Assembly: GCA_036841525.1 (NCBI GenBank)
Contig: DAITVZ010000006.1
Coordinates: 37,413-101,412, forward strand
DNA: 64,000 nt
Source: JAAYEA01 sp012689325
Lineage (GTDB): Bacteria > Chloroflexota > Anaerolineae > JAAYEA01
Direction: 5' to 3'
The position numbers were made by a program, and so were the translations under genes. This document shows, piece after piece, positions 49,556 through 58,459 of the stretch (position 1 is the first letter of the stretch; each line of letters begins with the position of its first letter). The notes beneath the pieces are model-generated. The model was not told the DNA's origin. It saw nothing but the letters and a program-made list of their open reading frames with translations, and made no database searches.

Positions 49556-51337
49556 CTAGTTGTTGCGCGCTTGGGCTAACCCCGCTATCACGAGCTCGGA
49601 AGAAAGCACGTTCTGCACCTCGATGAGCCGGCGATAGAGGCCATCCTGAGCCATCAGCTCTTCGTGCGTCCCCATCTCGGCGATCCGCTTGCCCTCCAGC
49701 ACCACGATGCGGTCCGCATTGCGAATCGTGGAGAGCCGGTGCGCGATGATCAGGGTGGTCCGGTTAGCCATCAATCGGTCGAGTGCCTGCTGGATCAGCA
49801 CCTCCGTCTCGGTATCCACCGAGGAGGTCGCCTCGTCCAGAATCAGCACCGGCGCATCCTTGAGCACGGCCCGCGCGATCGAGATGCGCTGTTTCTGGCC
49901 GCCCGACAGCTTGACGCCGCGCTCCCCGATCTTGGTGTCGTAGCCGTCCGGCAGACCAACGATAAAGTCGTGCGCGTTCGCAACGCGAGCAGCCTCGATC
50001 ATCTCGGCCTCCGTGGCATTGGGGCGGCCAAAGAGGATGTTCTCCCGAACCGTGCCATGGAACAAGAACACGTCCTGCAGCACGATGCTGATCTGCTGGC
50101 GCAGGCTCTGCAGCTTGAGGTCGCGCAGGTCCTGCCCATCCAGGGTGATAGAGCCCTCCACCGCGTCATAGAACCGCGGGATCAGGCTGGCCAGCGTGGT
50201 CTTGCCAACGCCGGTCGGCCCTACCAGCGCCACCACGCTCCGGGCCGGGATGTGCAGGTCGATGTGCTCCAGGACGTTCTCGCCGCGCGAATAGCGAAAG
50301 CTCACATCGTGAAACTCGATCTCGCCTTGCGCCCGGGCCGGCAGCGGCTTGGCTCGCGGCTGGTCTTTCACGTCCGGAACCTCATCCAGCAGCTCGGCGA
50401 CGCGGTCCGCGCCCGCCAGGGCCTCCTGGATATGCTCCCAGGCGCCGCTCAGGCTGCGCACCGGCTGGTAGAACATGTCCAAATAGAGAAAGTACGCCAC
50501 CAGATCCTCGATGGGCAGCACCTGCTGCAGGGCCAGCCGACCGCCAAAGTAGATGACCACGATCGTGCCCAGGGACGAGGAGAGGTTGACAAACGGCTGA
50601 AACGTCGCCATCAGGCGCAACGCATGGAGCAGCGAATCACGGTAGCGGTTGATGCTTCCATCGATGCGCTTGGCCTCCACATCCTCTCGCGTGAAAGCCT
50701 GAATCTCGCGGATGCCGGACAGGTTGTCGTTGAGAGCGGCATTCAGTTCGCCGAGTTCCTTCTGGCGCTCGCGGAACGCTGGGCGGACGAACTTGGCAAA
50801 CCCCTGCATGGCAATCACGATCAGCGGCATGGGAGCCATGACCAGCAGCATCAGCCGCCAGTTCATGCTCATGAGCACCGCGCCCACGCCGATGAGGGTG
50901 AGGACGTTCACCATGATGTCAGGAACGGCATGGGAGATGAGGCGCTCGAACATGTCCGAGTCGTTGACCATCCGGGACATCAGTTGGCCTGTCTGGGAGT
51001 CTTCGTAGAAGCGCAACGACAGGCTCTGCAGGTGCTGATAGATCTTGCGCCGCGCATCCGCCACCACGCCCCAGCCGGCCACATGCGCCATATAGCTGCT
51101 GAGGAACTGGAGGCCTGCCCGCAGTAGATAGACGACCAGCAGGGCGACGGAGAGGCGCGAGACCTGCCCGATGGATGCCTCACTAAAACCCTGATCCTTG
51201 ACGATGGCGATGAGCGTCCGGACCACCCATGGCGCGAGCAACTGCACGCCCACCAGGGCAATCATGCTCAGGATGGCTATCCCGAGAGGCCGGACATAGT
51301 TCCTGGCGTATCCAAAGACAAACTTGAGCGTTTTCAA
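49556..51337 (-). CDS. ABC exporter (fused permease and ATPase), canonical motifs
   Basis: This 593-residue half-transporter has a six-helix membrane domain (RNYVRPLGIAILSMIAL at the start) and an ATPase with Walker A GPTGVGKTT, signature LSGGQKQR, Walker B VLILDEATSSVDTET and H-loop IAHRLST, all intact. The start is TTG at 51337 with GGAGG eight bases upstream; the frame continues open to 51733. The drug/lipid exporter family is too broad to assign a substrate. It could pair with the degenerate exporter 3 kb downstream, though the PfkB gene intervenes. Confidence 0.88.
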   Translation of the reverse strand: MKTLKFVFGYARNYVRPLGIAILSMIALVGVQLLAPWVVRTLIAIVKDQGFSEASIGQVSRLSVALLVVYLLRAGLQFLSSYMAHVAGWGVVADARRKIYQHLQSLSLRFYEDSQTGQLMSRMVNDSDMFERLISHAVPDIMVNVLTLIGVGAVLMSMNWRLMLLVMAPMPLIVIAMQGFAKFVRPAFRERQKELGELNAALNDNLSGIREIQAFTREDVEAKRIDGSINRYRDSLLHALRLMATFQPFVNLSSSLGTIVVIYFGGRLALQQVLPIEDLVAYFLYLDMFYQPVRSLSGAWEHIQEALAGADRVAELLDEVPDVKDQPRAKPLPARAQGEIEFHDVSFRYSRGENVLEHIDLHIPARSVVALVGPTGVGKTTLASLIPRFYDAVEGSITLDGQDLRDLKLQSLRQQISIVLQDVFLFHGTVRENILFGRPNATEAEMIEAARVANAHDFIVGLPDGYDTKIGERGVKLSGGQKQRISIARAVLKDAPVLILDEATSSVDTETEVLIQQALDRLMANRTTLIIAHRLSTIRNADRIVVLEGKRIAEMGTHEELMAQDGLYRRLIEVQNVLSSELVIAGLAQARNN

Positions 51338-51449
51338 CCGGCGGTCCTCCCACACGTTGCTAAGCTGTCCCCGACAGCTCGAGAGCGGCCGCCACGGAGC
51401 CCAACACAAGGCTCGCGTGGCGAAGGTCTTCAACCTGGCACGAGATCTC

Positions 51450-51478
51450 AGTTTACCATAGTCCGGCCCTGGCACCAA
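51450..51478 (-). promoter_or_regulatory. Candidate promoter of the second ABC exporter
   Basis: On the minus strand a -35 TTGGTG (51478-51473) and a -10 TAAACT (51455-51450) have a 17-bp spacer, about 113 bp ahead of the TTG start. Weak but well spaced. Confidence 0.4.
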
Positions 51479-51541
51479 ATCGCGCGACCCGACTTGCCCG
51501 CGAGGGTTGCCGATAGCCCAAACCACGGCCACCCAGCTCAT

Positions 51542-51570
51542 TTGACGCGAGGCGGGTTTGCGGCTATAGT
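51542..51570 (+). promoter_or_regulatory. Promoter of the Gfo/Idh/MocA gene
   Basis: A -35 TTGACG (51542-51547) and a -10 TATAGT (51565-51570) with a 17-bp spacer lie 32 bp before the ATG at 51603. Confidence 0.65.
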
Positions 51571-51602
51571 GGCTCCCAATTCCGACCACTAGGAGGCCAC
51601 TC

Positions 51603-52577
51603 ATGAGCGACGCAGTCAGGATCGGGTTCATCGGGGCTGGCGGGATCGCCCGGCACCACATGAAGCAGTTGCTCGAGATCCCGGAGGCCAAGGTGGTCGC
51701 CATGGCCGAGCCGAGCGAGGCCAGCATCGCCAAGATGGTGGAGACCTATCCCCAGTTGAGCGACTGCAGGTTCTTTGGCGACTATAGGGAAATGCTGGAT
51801 TCCCAGCAACTGGATGCGGTGGAGATCCATACCCCCCATACCCTGCACTTCGCCCAGGCGATGGACTGCCTGGCCAAGGGGCTCAACGTCCTGATCGAAA
51901 AGCCCATGGTCACCAACACCGAGCACGCCAGGGCGCTGCTAGCCGCCGCGGAAGGCAAGGTCGTGATCGTCTCCTATCAGCGGCACTTTCAGCCGACCTA
52001 TCGTTATGTTAAGCAATTGATCGAGTCGGGCGCGTTGGGCTCGCTGCAATACATCGCGGCGCTGCAGAGCCAGGGATGGTACAAGGGCACCCGCGGCACC
52101 TGGCGGCAGGACCCGGCCCTGAGCGGAGGAGGGCAGCTCAACGACTCGGGCAGCCACCTCATCGACATCTTGCTCTGGACCACGGGCCTGGAGCCTGCGG
52201 AGGTCTACGCCACCATCGAGTACTATGATGCCAAGGTGGATATCGACTCGGCCATCGCCATTCGCTTTCGCAACGGCGCACGAGGGACCATCTCTATCAT
52301 CGGCGATAGCCCGTTCTGGTGGGAGGATTTCTCCATCTGGGGCTCCCAGGGCGCCGTCCTTTACCGCAACGGCAAGCTCTACCACCAGGTCTTGGGCGGC
52401 AAGATGAACGAGGTGACGGACCTCCCCGAGGGCTCCAACCCGGATCGCAACTTTGTCAACGCCATCCTGGGCCGAGAAGAGATACAATCGCCCCCAGAGT
52501 GCGGCCTGCGCGTCATCCGCTTCACCGAGGCCGCCTGGCGGTCCGCCCGCGAGGGACACACCATCCTTATAGACTAG
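51603..52577 (+). CDS. Gfo/Idh/MocA family NAD(P)-dependent oxidoreductase
   Basis: This 324-residue sugar or sugar-acid dehydrogenase family protein has an N-terminal Rossmann fold with GFIGAGGIARHHMKQL (residues 8-23), the EKP motif in NVLIEKPMVTN (about 100), and a C-terminal beta-sheet domain with GGGQLNDSGSHLIDIL holding the catalytic-type Asp/His. AGGAGG precedes the ATG. It likely oxidises or reduces a sugar, perhaps with the maturase gene downstream (15-bp gap). The substrate is unknown. Confidence 0.88.
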   Translation: MSDAVRIGFIGAGGIARHHMKQLLEIPEAKVVAMAEPSEASIAKMVETYPQLSDCRFFGDYREMLDSQQLDAVEIHTPHTLHFAQAMDCLAKGLNVLIEKPMVTNTEHARALLAAAEGKVVIVSYQRHFQPTYRYVKQLIESGALGSLQYIAALQSQGWYKGTRGTWRQDPALSGGGQLNDSGSHLIDILLWTTGLEPAEVYATIEYYDAKVDIDSAIAIRFRNGARGTISIIGDSPFWWEDFSIWGSQGAVLYRNGKLYHQVLGGKMNEVTDLPEGSNPDRNFVNAILGREEIQSPPECGLRVIRFTEAAWRSAREGHTILID

Positions 52578-52592
52578 CGAGAGCGACGAACT

Positions 52593-53849
52593 TTGCCTGA
52601 GAACACATACGCGCAACCCTTGCTTCAGAGCATACTGGTCAAGCCAGCAGGCGCCGACTGTAACCTGGCCTGCGACTATTGCTTCTACCGCCCCAAGGCC
52701 TCTCTGTACCCGGATGCCGCGCATCCGCGGATGAGCGACGCCGTGCTGGAGAGCACGATTCGGCAGTATCTGGAAATCGCCGGGCCCCAGGCTGCTTTCG
52801 GCTGGCAAGGCGGCGAGCCCACGCTCATGGGCGTGGACTTTTACCGGCGAGCGGTCGAGCTGCAAAAAAAGCACGGGCGCCCTGGCCAGCGCATCGCCAA
52901 TGGCCTGCAGACCAACGGCGTGGCGCTCAACGTGGAATGGGCCCAGTTCCTGCGCGAGTATCACTTCCTGGTGGGTCTGAGCCTGGACGGGCCCGCCGAC
53001 CTGCACGACGGGTACCGCAGGACCGCGAATGGGCGTCCCTCGCACGCATTGGTCGCCAATGCTGCCCGGCTACTCAACCTGTACAATGTCGAGTTCAACG
53101 CGCTGGTCGTGCTCAACCCGCTGAATGTGCGCCATCCCGAGCGCGTCTACGAGTATTTTCGCTCCAATGGCATCTATCACCTGCAGTTCATCCCCATGGC
53201 CGAGGAGGACGAGCCGGGCCACCTGGCCCCCTATAGCATCACGGCCGAGCAGTACGGCGACTTTCTCTGCGCCGTGTTCGATCGTTGGCTGGTGAACGGC
53301 CAGCCCACAGCTTACGTGCGCCTCTTTGACGAGCTGCTGATCCGCTACGTGCGCGGCGAGTTCCCTTCCTGCACCCTGCGCGACTCGTGCGATAGCTATG
53401 TCGTCATCGAGCATAACGGTGATGTGTACGCCTGCGATTTCTTCGTGGAGCCGGGCTGGTACCTGGGCAACCTGACGGAGACGCCGCTGGCCGAGCTGGC
53501 GCAAAGCGAGAAGCGGAAGGCCTTCGCGGCCCGCAAGGCTCGCGTCTCCGCGAGTTGCCAGCAGTGCCCGTGGCTGACCTATTGCTACGGCGGCTGTCCC
53601 AAGTATCGCCTGATGGGCGGAGGCAGCATCGACGCGCCGGACATGTTCTGCCAGGGCTACCGTCGCTTTTTTGAGCACAGCCGCGGCACCTACGAAAAGC
53701 TGGCGGCTCGCTACCGTGGGCCGGTCCCTGGCCAGGATGATGCTGCGCCATCCCCCTCCCCCGCGCCATCGGCGCGTCCGGTGGGGCGCAACGACCCCTG
53801 CCCGTGCGGCAGCGGGAAAAAGCACAAACACTGCTGCGGGCGGCGCTAG
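52593..53849 (+). CDS. Anaerobic sulfatase-maturating enzyme (radical SAM/SPASM) with C-terminal SEC-C motif
   Basis: This 418-residue radical SAM enzyme of the anSME family converts an active-site Cys or Ser of sulfatases to formylglycine without oxygen. Cys23, Cys27 and Cys30 form CxxxCxxC (ADCNLACDYCFYRP). FGWQGGEPTLMGVDFYRRAVELQ and GLQTNGVALN are typical, and auxiliary-cluster Cys occur in CDFFVEPGW and CPWLTYCYGGCPKYR. Residues about 400-418 form a SEC-C zinc motif (GRNDPCPCGSGKKHKHCCG), which is an addition not usual in anSME. The start is TTG at 52593 with a weak ribosome site. A Cys-type sulfatase target lies 39 kb away. Confidence 0.87.
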   Translation: MPENTYAQPLLQSILVKPAGADCNLACDYCFYRPKASLYPDAAHPRMSDAVLESTIRQYLEIAGPQAAFGWQGGEPTLMGVDFYRRAVELQKKHGRPGQRIANGLQTNGVALNVEWAQFLREYHFLVGLSLDGPADLHDGYRRTANGRPSHALVANAARLLNLYNVEFNALVVLNPLNVRHPERVYEYFRSNGIYHLQFIPMAEEDEPGHLAPYSITAEQYGDFLCAVFDRWLVNGQPTAYVRLFDELLIRYVRGEFPSCTLRDSCDSYVVIEHNGDVYACDFFVEPGWYLGNLTETPLAELAQSEKRKAFAARKARVSASCQQCPWLTYCYGGCPKYRLMGGGSIDAPDMFCQGYRRFFEHSRGTYEKLAARYRGPVPGQDDAAPSPSPAPSARPVGRNDPCPCGSGKKHKHCCGRR

Positions 53850-53925
53850 GGCCAGCGCCATCGCGCGCCCGCACGCCAGCGCTCGCGCACCAATCGCACA
53901 AAGCCATCTCACCTGCGAGGCGGAC

Positions 53926-56799
53926 ATGCAAGCTGACATCGAAGACACCCTCCGCAGTCGCTTCGGACTGGCCTCTTTCCGACCTGGGCAGAAGCAGGCG
54001 ATCCAGGCCCTGCTTGGCGGGCAAGACGCATTGGTCGTGATGCCCACGGGGGCCGGCAAGTCCCTCGTGTACCAGCTTGCTTCGCTGCACCTGCCCGGCC
54101 TGACGCTCGTCATCTCGCCGCTCATCGCCCTGATGAAGGATCAGGTCGACCAGCTCACGCGGCAGGGCATTCCCGCCACCTATATCAATTCCTCCCTGTC
54201 GCGCCCCGAACAGGAAGCGCGCCTGGCCGCGATGCGCGCCGGCGCACACCGGCTCATCTATGTCGCCCCGGAGCGGCTGCGCAGCGCGTCGTTCCGGGAG
54301 GCCTTGAGCCGGGTCGCGGTCAGCCTGCTTGCCGTGGACGAGGCCCACTGCATCTCGCAGTGGGGTCATGATTTCCGTCCCGACTATTTGCACATCGGTG
54401 AGGCCCGGCAGGCGCTGGGTGGCCCCTTATGCGCCGCCCTGACGGCCACGGCCACCAGCCGCGTGCAGCAGGACATGGTCACCGAGCTAGAGTTGAGCCA
54501 GCCCTGCCGCGTGGTGACCGGCTTCAATAGGCCCAACATCGCCCTGGAGGTCAAGTACACGCAGGGCGAAGCGGCCAAGCTGGGAGCCGTCCAGGCGTTG
54601 CTCGGGAGCGTGCGAGACGGAGCCGTGATCATCTATGTGGGATCGCGGCGCGAGGCTGAGCAACTCGCCGAGTTCGCCACGGAGGAACTGGGGCTGACGG
54701 CGGGCTATTACCATGCAGGCGCAGAGCCCGAACACCGCGCGCGAATCCAGGACGGGTTCATCTCGGGGCGTCTGCGTGTCGTTGCCGCCACCAATGCTTT
54801 CGGCATGGGCATCGACCGGCCCGATGTGCGCATGGTGCTGCACTACGACATCCCCGGCACCCTGGAGGCCTACTATCAGGAAGCAGGGCGGGCGGGCCGC
54901 GACGGCCAGCCGGCGCGTGCCGTGCTCCTCTATGATCCCAGGGATCGCGCGCTGCAAGAATGGTTTATCGCGCAAGAGGCTTTGACCAGCAAGGACCTCC
55001 GGCTGCTCTTTGATGTCCTTGCGCGCCAAGGGGCCACGAGCCAGCAGATCACCCTCGAGGCCATCTCGCAGGCGACCGCTTTCCCCTCGGTCAAGGCCAA
55101 GCTCGCCCTGCAGCGCCTCGAGCAGGCGGGCGGCCTGTCCAGGCAGGGCGACGAGGGCGTGTGGATGACAGTCCGGCCGGGCACATGGAACCAGCGCGCC
55201 GCCGAGGCGCAGATCGCCAATCAGGAGGAGCACCGACGGTATAGGCAAGAGCAGCTGGCCGAGATGATCGCCTATGCCGAGTCCAGCGACTGCCGGAGGC
55301 GCATCCTCCTGGACCATTTCGGCGACCGGGAGCCAGCGACGGCCCCCGTCTGCTGCGACAACTGCCAAAGCGCCCAGAACGAGAGCCAGGAAAGCGGGAC
55401 TATTGCCCGTCTCTCGCGCGCAGAACGGGCGGCACTCATCATCCTCGATACGGTGCAGCGCCTGGAGTGGTCAGTGGGAAGAGGCACGCTGGCTCAACTC
55501 CTCAAAGGGTCGAGAGCCTCGCGCATGCAACAAGTCGGCTACGATCAAAACGTCTACTATGGCAGGCTAGCCGTCCTCCGCACCGGCGAGATAGAAGGGC
55601 TGATCGATCAGATGCTCCAGCTCGGTCACCTCAAGACGGTGGGCGGGATTCGGCCGGTCCTCATGTTGACGCCGCAGGGCAAGCTGGCCTTGGAGCACAA
55701 GGCCGCGATTCCGCTGGAGCTTTCGTCGCACGCCGCCGGGTCACGCTCAGACTCGAAGCGTCAGAACACCCGCCAGACGGTGCAGCCCAGCGAGCTAGCC
55801 GAAGCTTCCCTGATCCGTCGCGTGGTGTTGCTGGGCGAATCCCGTGATGCTTCACACGGTCCAGAGCTCTGCGCGGCACTACTGTCTACAGACAGCAACG
55901 TACGACGGCTCGCGGCATCCGCTCTGGGAAAGCTTGGCGATGAGCGAGCCGTGGTTCCATTGATGCGCCTCCTCGAGTCAGAGGACAAGCCGCAAGTTCG
56001 CCAGTACGCAGTCACTGCGTTGGGCCGAATAGGCGCAGAATCCGCTCGAGAGGTGCTATGGCGTGTCAGGGATGATCCGGCGGAGCAAGAATATACCCGC
56101 TCGGCTGCTAGGGCCGCTCTTCGATGTATCGCCCTCAGATCGGCCAACCGACAAAGCAGAGGCAAGGAGACACAGCAGGCGCGGCGCCAGACTGAGCGGC
56201 GAACGACGATCCAGGCACCGGGTGAAGCAGTCACTCGCTTCTTGACCGCCTTTCGCCCGCGCGCCCTCCGCGGCCCTTGGGATTGCGGGTGGGCGCTGGG
56301 CGACCATAGTGCGTTCTCGGGCGGCGAATGGGCCCGCAGCGGTGCCGGGGAGCTGGCCTATCGCCTCAAGTATCAAGGGGATCGCTCTGCCCTGGAGCAG
56401 ATCCTGCGCAAGGTGGCTCTTCTGCGACAGCAACACCCGGAGCTCTTTGCCGTGGACGCGATCGTTCCTGTCCCTCCGTCCATGTCGCGAGACGGAGAGC
56501 CGGTGCTGGAGGCCGCCAGAGCGCTCGGCCAGCAACTGGATGTGCCCGTGCTGGCCGCGTTGGTCAAGACCAGGCCCACCCGGCCGCAGAAAGAGATGAG
56601 AACCCTGGCCGAAAAACGGGCGAACGTGGCCGGTGCGTTCGCCGTCCAGGCCCCTGTTGGGCGCGAGCGGCTCCTGGTTGTGGATGATCTCTACGATTCG
56701 GGCGAGACGCTGGCAGAAGCGACGCGGGTGCTCAAGCGCGCCGGCGCTGCTGCGGTCTGCGTATTTGCCCTCAGCAAGACGATTCACACCGACGCATAG
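53926..56799 (+). CDS. RecQ-family DNA helicase fused to HEAT repeats and a ComFC-type phosphoribosyltransferase domain
   Basis: The domains of this 957-residue protein are, in order: DEAD-box helicase core with TGAGKS (41-46) and DEAHCISQWGHDFRPDY (about 133); helicase C domain (about 200-345); RQC zinc region (CRRRILLDHFGD...CCDNC, about 455-480) and winged helix. These are followed by HEAT-like repeats (about 640-715, with VRRLAASALGKLGDERAVVPLMRLLES). Last is a ComFC/phosphoribosyltransferase-like domain (about 790-957) with LLVVDDLYDSGETLAEA and NVAGAF. The start has GAGG five bases upstream. dprA follows by 15 bp. RecQ unwinds recombination or uptake intermediates; the ComFC domain links it to transformation by family only. 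Confidence 0.85.
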   Translation: MQADIEDTLRSRFGLASFRPGQKQAIQALLGGQDALVVMPTGAGKSLVYQLASLHLPGLTLVISPLIALMKDQVDQLTRQGIPATYINSSLSRPEQEARLAAMRAGAHRLIYVAPERLRSASFREALSRVAVSLLAVDEAHCISQWGHDFRPDYLHIGEARQALGGPLCAALTATATSRVQQDMVTELELSQPCRVVTGFNRPNIALEVKYTQGEAAKLGAVQALLGSVRDGAVIIYVGSRREAEQLAEFATEELGLTAGYYHAGAEPEHRARIQDGFISGRLRVVAATNAFGMGIDRPDVRMVLHYDIPGTLEAYYQEAGRAGRDGQPARAVLLYDPRDRALQEWFIAQEALTSKDLRLLFDVLARQGATSQQITLEAISQATAFPSVKAKLALQRLEQAGGLSRQGDEGVWMTVRPGTWNQRAAEAQIANQEEHRRYRQEQLAEMIAYAESSDCRRRILLDHFGDREPATAPVCCDNCQSAQNESQESGTIARLSRAERAALIILDTVQRLEWSVGRGTLAQLLKGSRASRMQQVGYDQNVYYGRLAVLRTGEIEGLIDQMLQLGHLKTVGGIRPVLMLTPQGKLALEHKAAIPLELSSHAAGSRSDSKRQNTRQTVQPSELAEASLIRRVVLLGESRDASHGPELCAALLSTDSNVRRLAASALGKLGDERAVVPLMRLLESEDKPQVRQYAVTALGRIGAESAREVLWRVRDDPAEQEYTRSAARAALRCIALRSANRQSRGKETQQARRQTERRTTIQAPGEAVTRFLTAFRPRALRGPWDCGWALGDHSAFSGGEWARSGAGELAYRLKYQGDRSALEQILRKVALLRQQHPELFAVDAIVPVPPSMSRDGEPVLEAARALGQQLDVPVLAALVKTRPTRPQKEMRTLAEKRANVAGAFAVQAPVGRERLLVVDDLYDSGETLAEATRVLKRAGAAAVCVFALSKTIHTDA

Positions 56800-56814
56800 G
56801 GAGGCGAGAGTCAC

Positions 56815-57711
56815 ATGGCGAAGGTTCATTGGCTGGCCCTAAGCGCGGTCTCGGGCATCGGCGGCGTCACCGCCAAGAGGTTGCTTGAACGTTTTGGCAC
56901 CATCGAGGCCGCCATCGAGGCTCCCGTAGAGGAATTGGGCCGGGTTCCTCGCATGACCCCTGACGCCATCCGGCAACTCCAGCAAGTCTCGCTGGAGGTC
57001 CTCGAAGAACAGATCGCCGATCTCTCCGAGGAAGGCATCGAGATCCTCACGTGGGATGACGCAGATTACCCCGTCAACCTGCGGCAGGCGGCAGACTCGC
57101 CCCCCGTGCTTTTTGTGAAGGGCGGATTTCGGGAGGACGAGCAGGCTGTCGCGGTGGTTGGCACCCGGGAGCCCTCCGCGCCAGCCTGCGAGGCGGCGCG
57201 GCGGCTGGCTCTGGGGCTGGCCGACAGGGGGATCACGGTCGTCAGCGGGCTCGCCCTGGGCATCGACACCGCGGCCCATCGCGGCGCCCTTGAGGCTCAG
57301 GGTGGCCGCACCATCGCCGTCTTGGGCTGCGGCTTGCGCCATGTTCACCCCCGCAGCAACACGGCCCTGGCTCGCGAGATCGTTGACCGCGGCGCGCTGG
57401 TCTCCGAGCTGCAACCCAGCACGCCGATCCAGGGCCGGCACCTGATGGCGCGCGACCGCATCATCGCGGGGTTGAGCCGTATCATCGTGGTGGTGGAGGC
57501 CGGGCTCAACAGCGGCAGCCTGGACACGGCCCAAAAGGCCGTGGCCCAGGGTCGGCTCCTCTACGCAATGCCTGGCAGCGAAGGCACAGACGACCTGATC
57601 GCCAAGGGAGCGCGACCCATCGTGCCCAACAACGCCGCGCTCGATGACTTGGCGGCTGCTACTGGGACGAGGCTGGCTCGCGAGGAGCCCAGCCAGCCAT
57701 CGCTTTGGTAG
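56815..57711 (+). CDS. dprA: DNA-processing protein DprA
   Basis: DprA binds incoming single-stranded DNA and loads RecA in natural transformation. A helix-hairpin-helix segment (LSAVSGIGGVTAKRLLERFG) opens the protein. The Rossmann core follows with AVVGTREPSAPACEAARRLALGLADRGITVVSGLALGIDTAAHRGAL, the GRTIAVLGCGLRHVHP segment, and SELQPSTPIQGRHLMARDRIIAGLS. The winged-helix C-terminus of many DprA proteins is absent (298 residues). It lies 15 bp after the RecQ fusion and 14 bp before phoB, so all may be on one transcript. Confidence 0.93.
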   Translation: MAKVHWLALSAVSGIGGVTAKRLLERFGTIEAAIEAPVEELGRVPRMTPDAIRQLQQVSLEVLEEQIADLSEEGIEILTWDDADYPVNLRQAADSPPVLFVKGGFREDEQAVAVVGTREPSAPACEAARRLALGLADRGITVVSGLALGIDTAAHRGALEAQGGRTIAVLGCGLRHVHPRSNTALAREIVDRGALVSELQPSTPIQGRHLMARDRIIAGLSRIIVVVEAGLNSGSLDTAQKAVAQGRLLYAMPGSEGTDDLIAKGARPIVPNNAALDDLAAATGTRLAREEPSQPSLW

Positions 57712-57725
57712 AAAGGGGACGCCGA

Positions 57726-58457
57726 ATGGCAGAAAAGATCCTGGTAGTGGAAGATGAGCTTGCCCTCCGGGAGACCCTGTCCTATAACCTGATCAAGCAG
57801 GGGTATGAGGCGAAGGTTGCTGCCGACGGAGTCTCGGCCCTCGAGATCGCGCGCGGTGAGCAACCTGATCTCATCATCCTGGATGTGATGCTCCCAGGGC
57901 TAGACGGCTTTGAGGTCTGTCGCATCCTGCGCCGCGAAATGTCGGCCCCCATCCTCATGCTGACCGCCCGAGCAGACGAGATCGACAAGGTTGTTGGGCT
58001 GGAGGTCGGGGCAGATGACTATCTCACCAAGCCCTTCAGCATGCGCGAGTTGATGGCTCGCGTCAAGGCGCTTCTGCGCCGGACTCGGCTGATTCGCGAA
58101 GAGATGGCGTCTGAGCTCGAGGGCGCAGCCGCACAGGCCGGCGAGGAGCGAAGCGAGCGTCGGCTTGAATTCAGCGACCTGGTGATCGATCCTGGGCGAC
58201 GGGAGGCCCTGCGCGCGGGGAAACCCTTGCCGCTGAAACCGAATGAGTACGATCTCTTGCTCTTCCTAGCTCGACACCACCGGATTGCGCTCTCTCGCGA
58301 GCTGATCTTGGAACGCGTCTGGGGTTGGGAGTTCGGTGGGGGCACGCGCACCGTGGACGTTCACGTGCGCTGGCTGCGCGAAAAGATCGAGGCCGATCCC
58401 AGCCAACCCACACGCATTGTCACCGTTCGCAGCGTGGGCTACCGATTTGAGGGGTAA
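57726..58457 (+). CDS. phoB: Phosphate-type response regulator (PhoB/OmpR family)
   Basis: This 243-residue two-component response regulator has a receiver domain (KILVVEDELALRETL; phospho-acceptor Asp in LIILDVMLPGLDG, about residue 53; TARADEID; DDYLTKPFSMREL). A winged-helix DNA-binding domain lies at about 145-243 (NEYDLLLFLARHHRIALSRELIL...RTVDVHVRWLREKIE). A longer than usual Glu/Ala-rich linker joins them. The gene precedes phoR by 2 bp and pst by about 1.9 kb; the pst promoter has matching direct repeats. AAGGGG precedes the ATG. Confidence 0.88.
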   Translation: MAEKILVVEDELALRETLSYNLIKQGYEAKVAADGVSALEIARGEQPDLIILDVMLPGLDGFEVCRILRREMSAPILMLTARADEIDKVVGLEVGADDYLTKPFSMRELMARVKALLRRTRLIREEMASELEGAAAQAGEERSERRLEFSDLVIDPGRREALRAGKPLPLKPNEYDLLLFLARHHRIALSRELILERVWGWEFGGGTRTVDVHVRWLREKIEADPSQPTRIVTVRSVGYRFEG

Positions 58458-58459
58458 AC

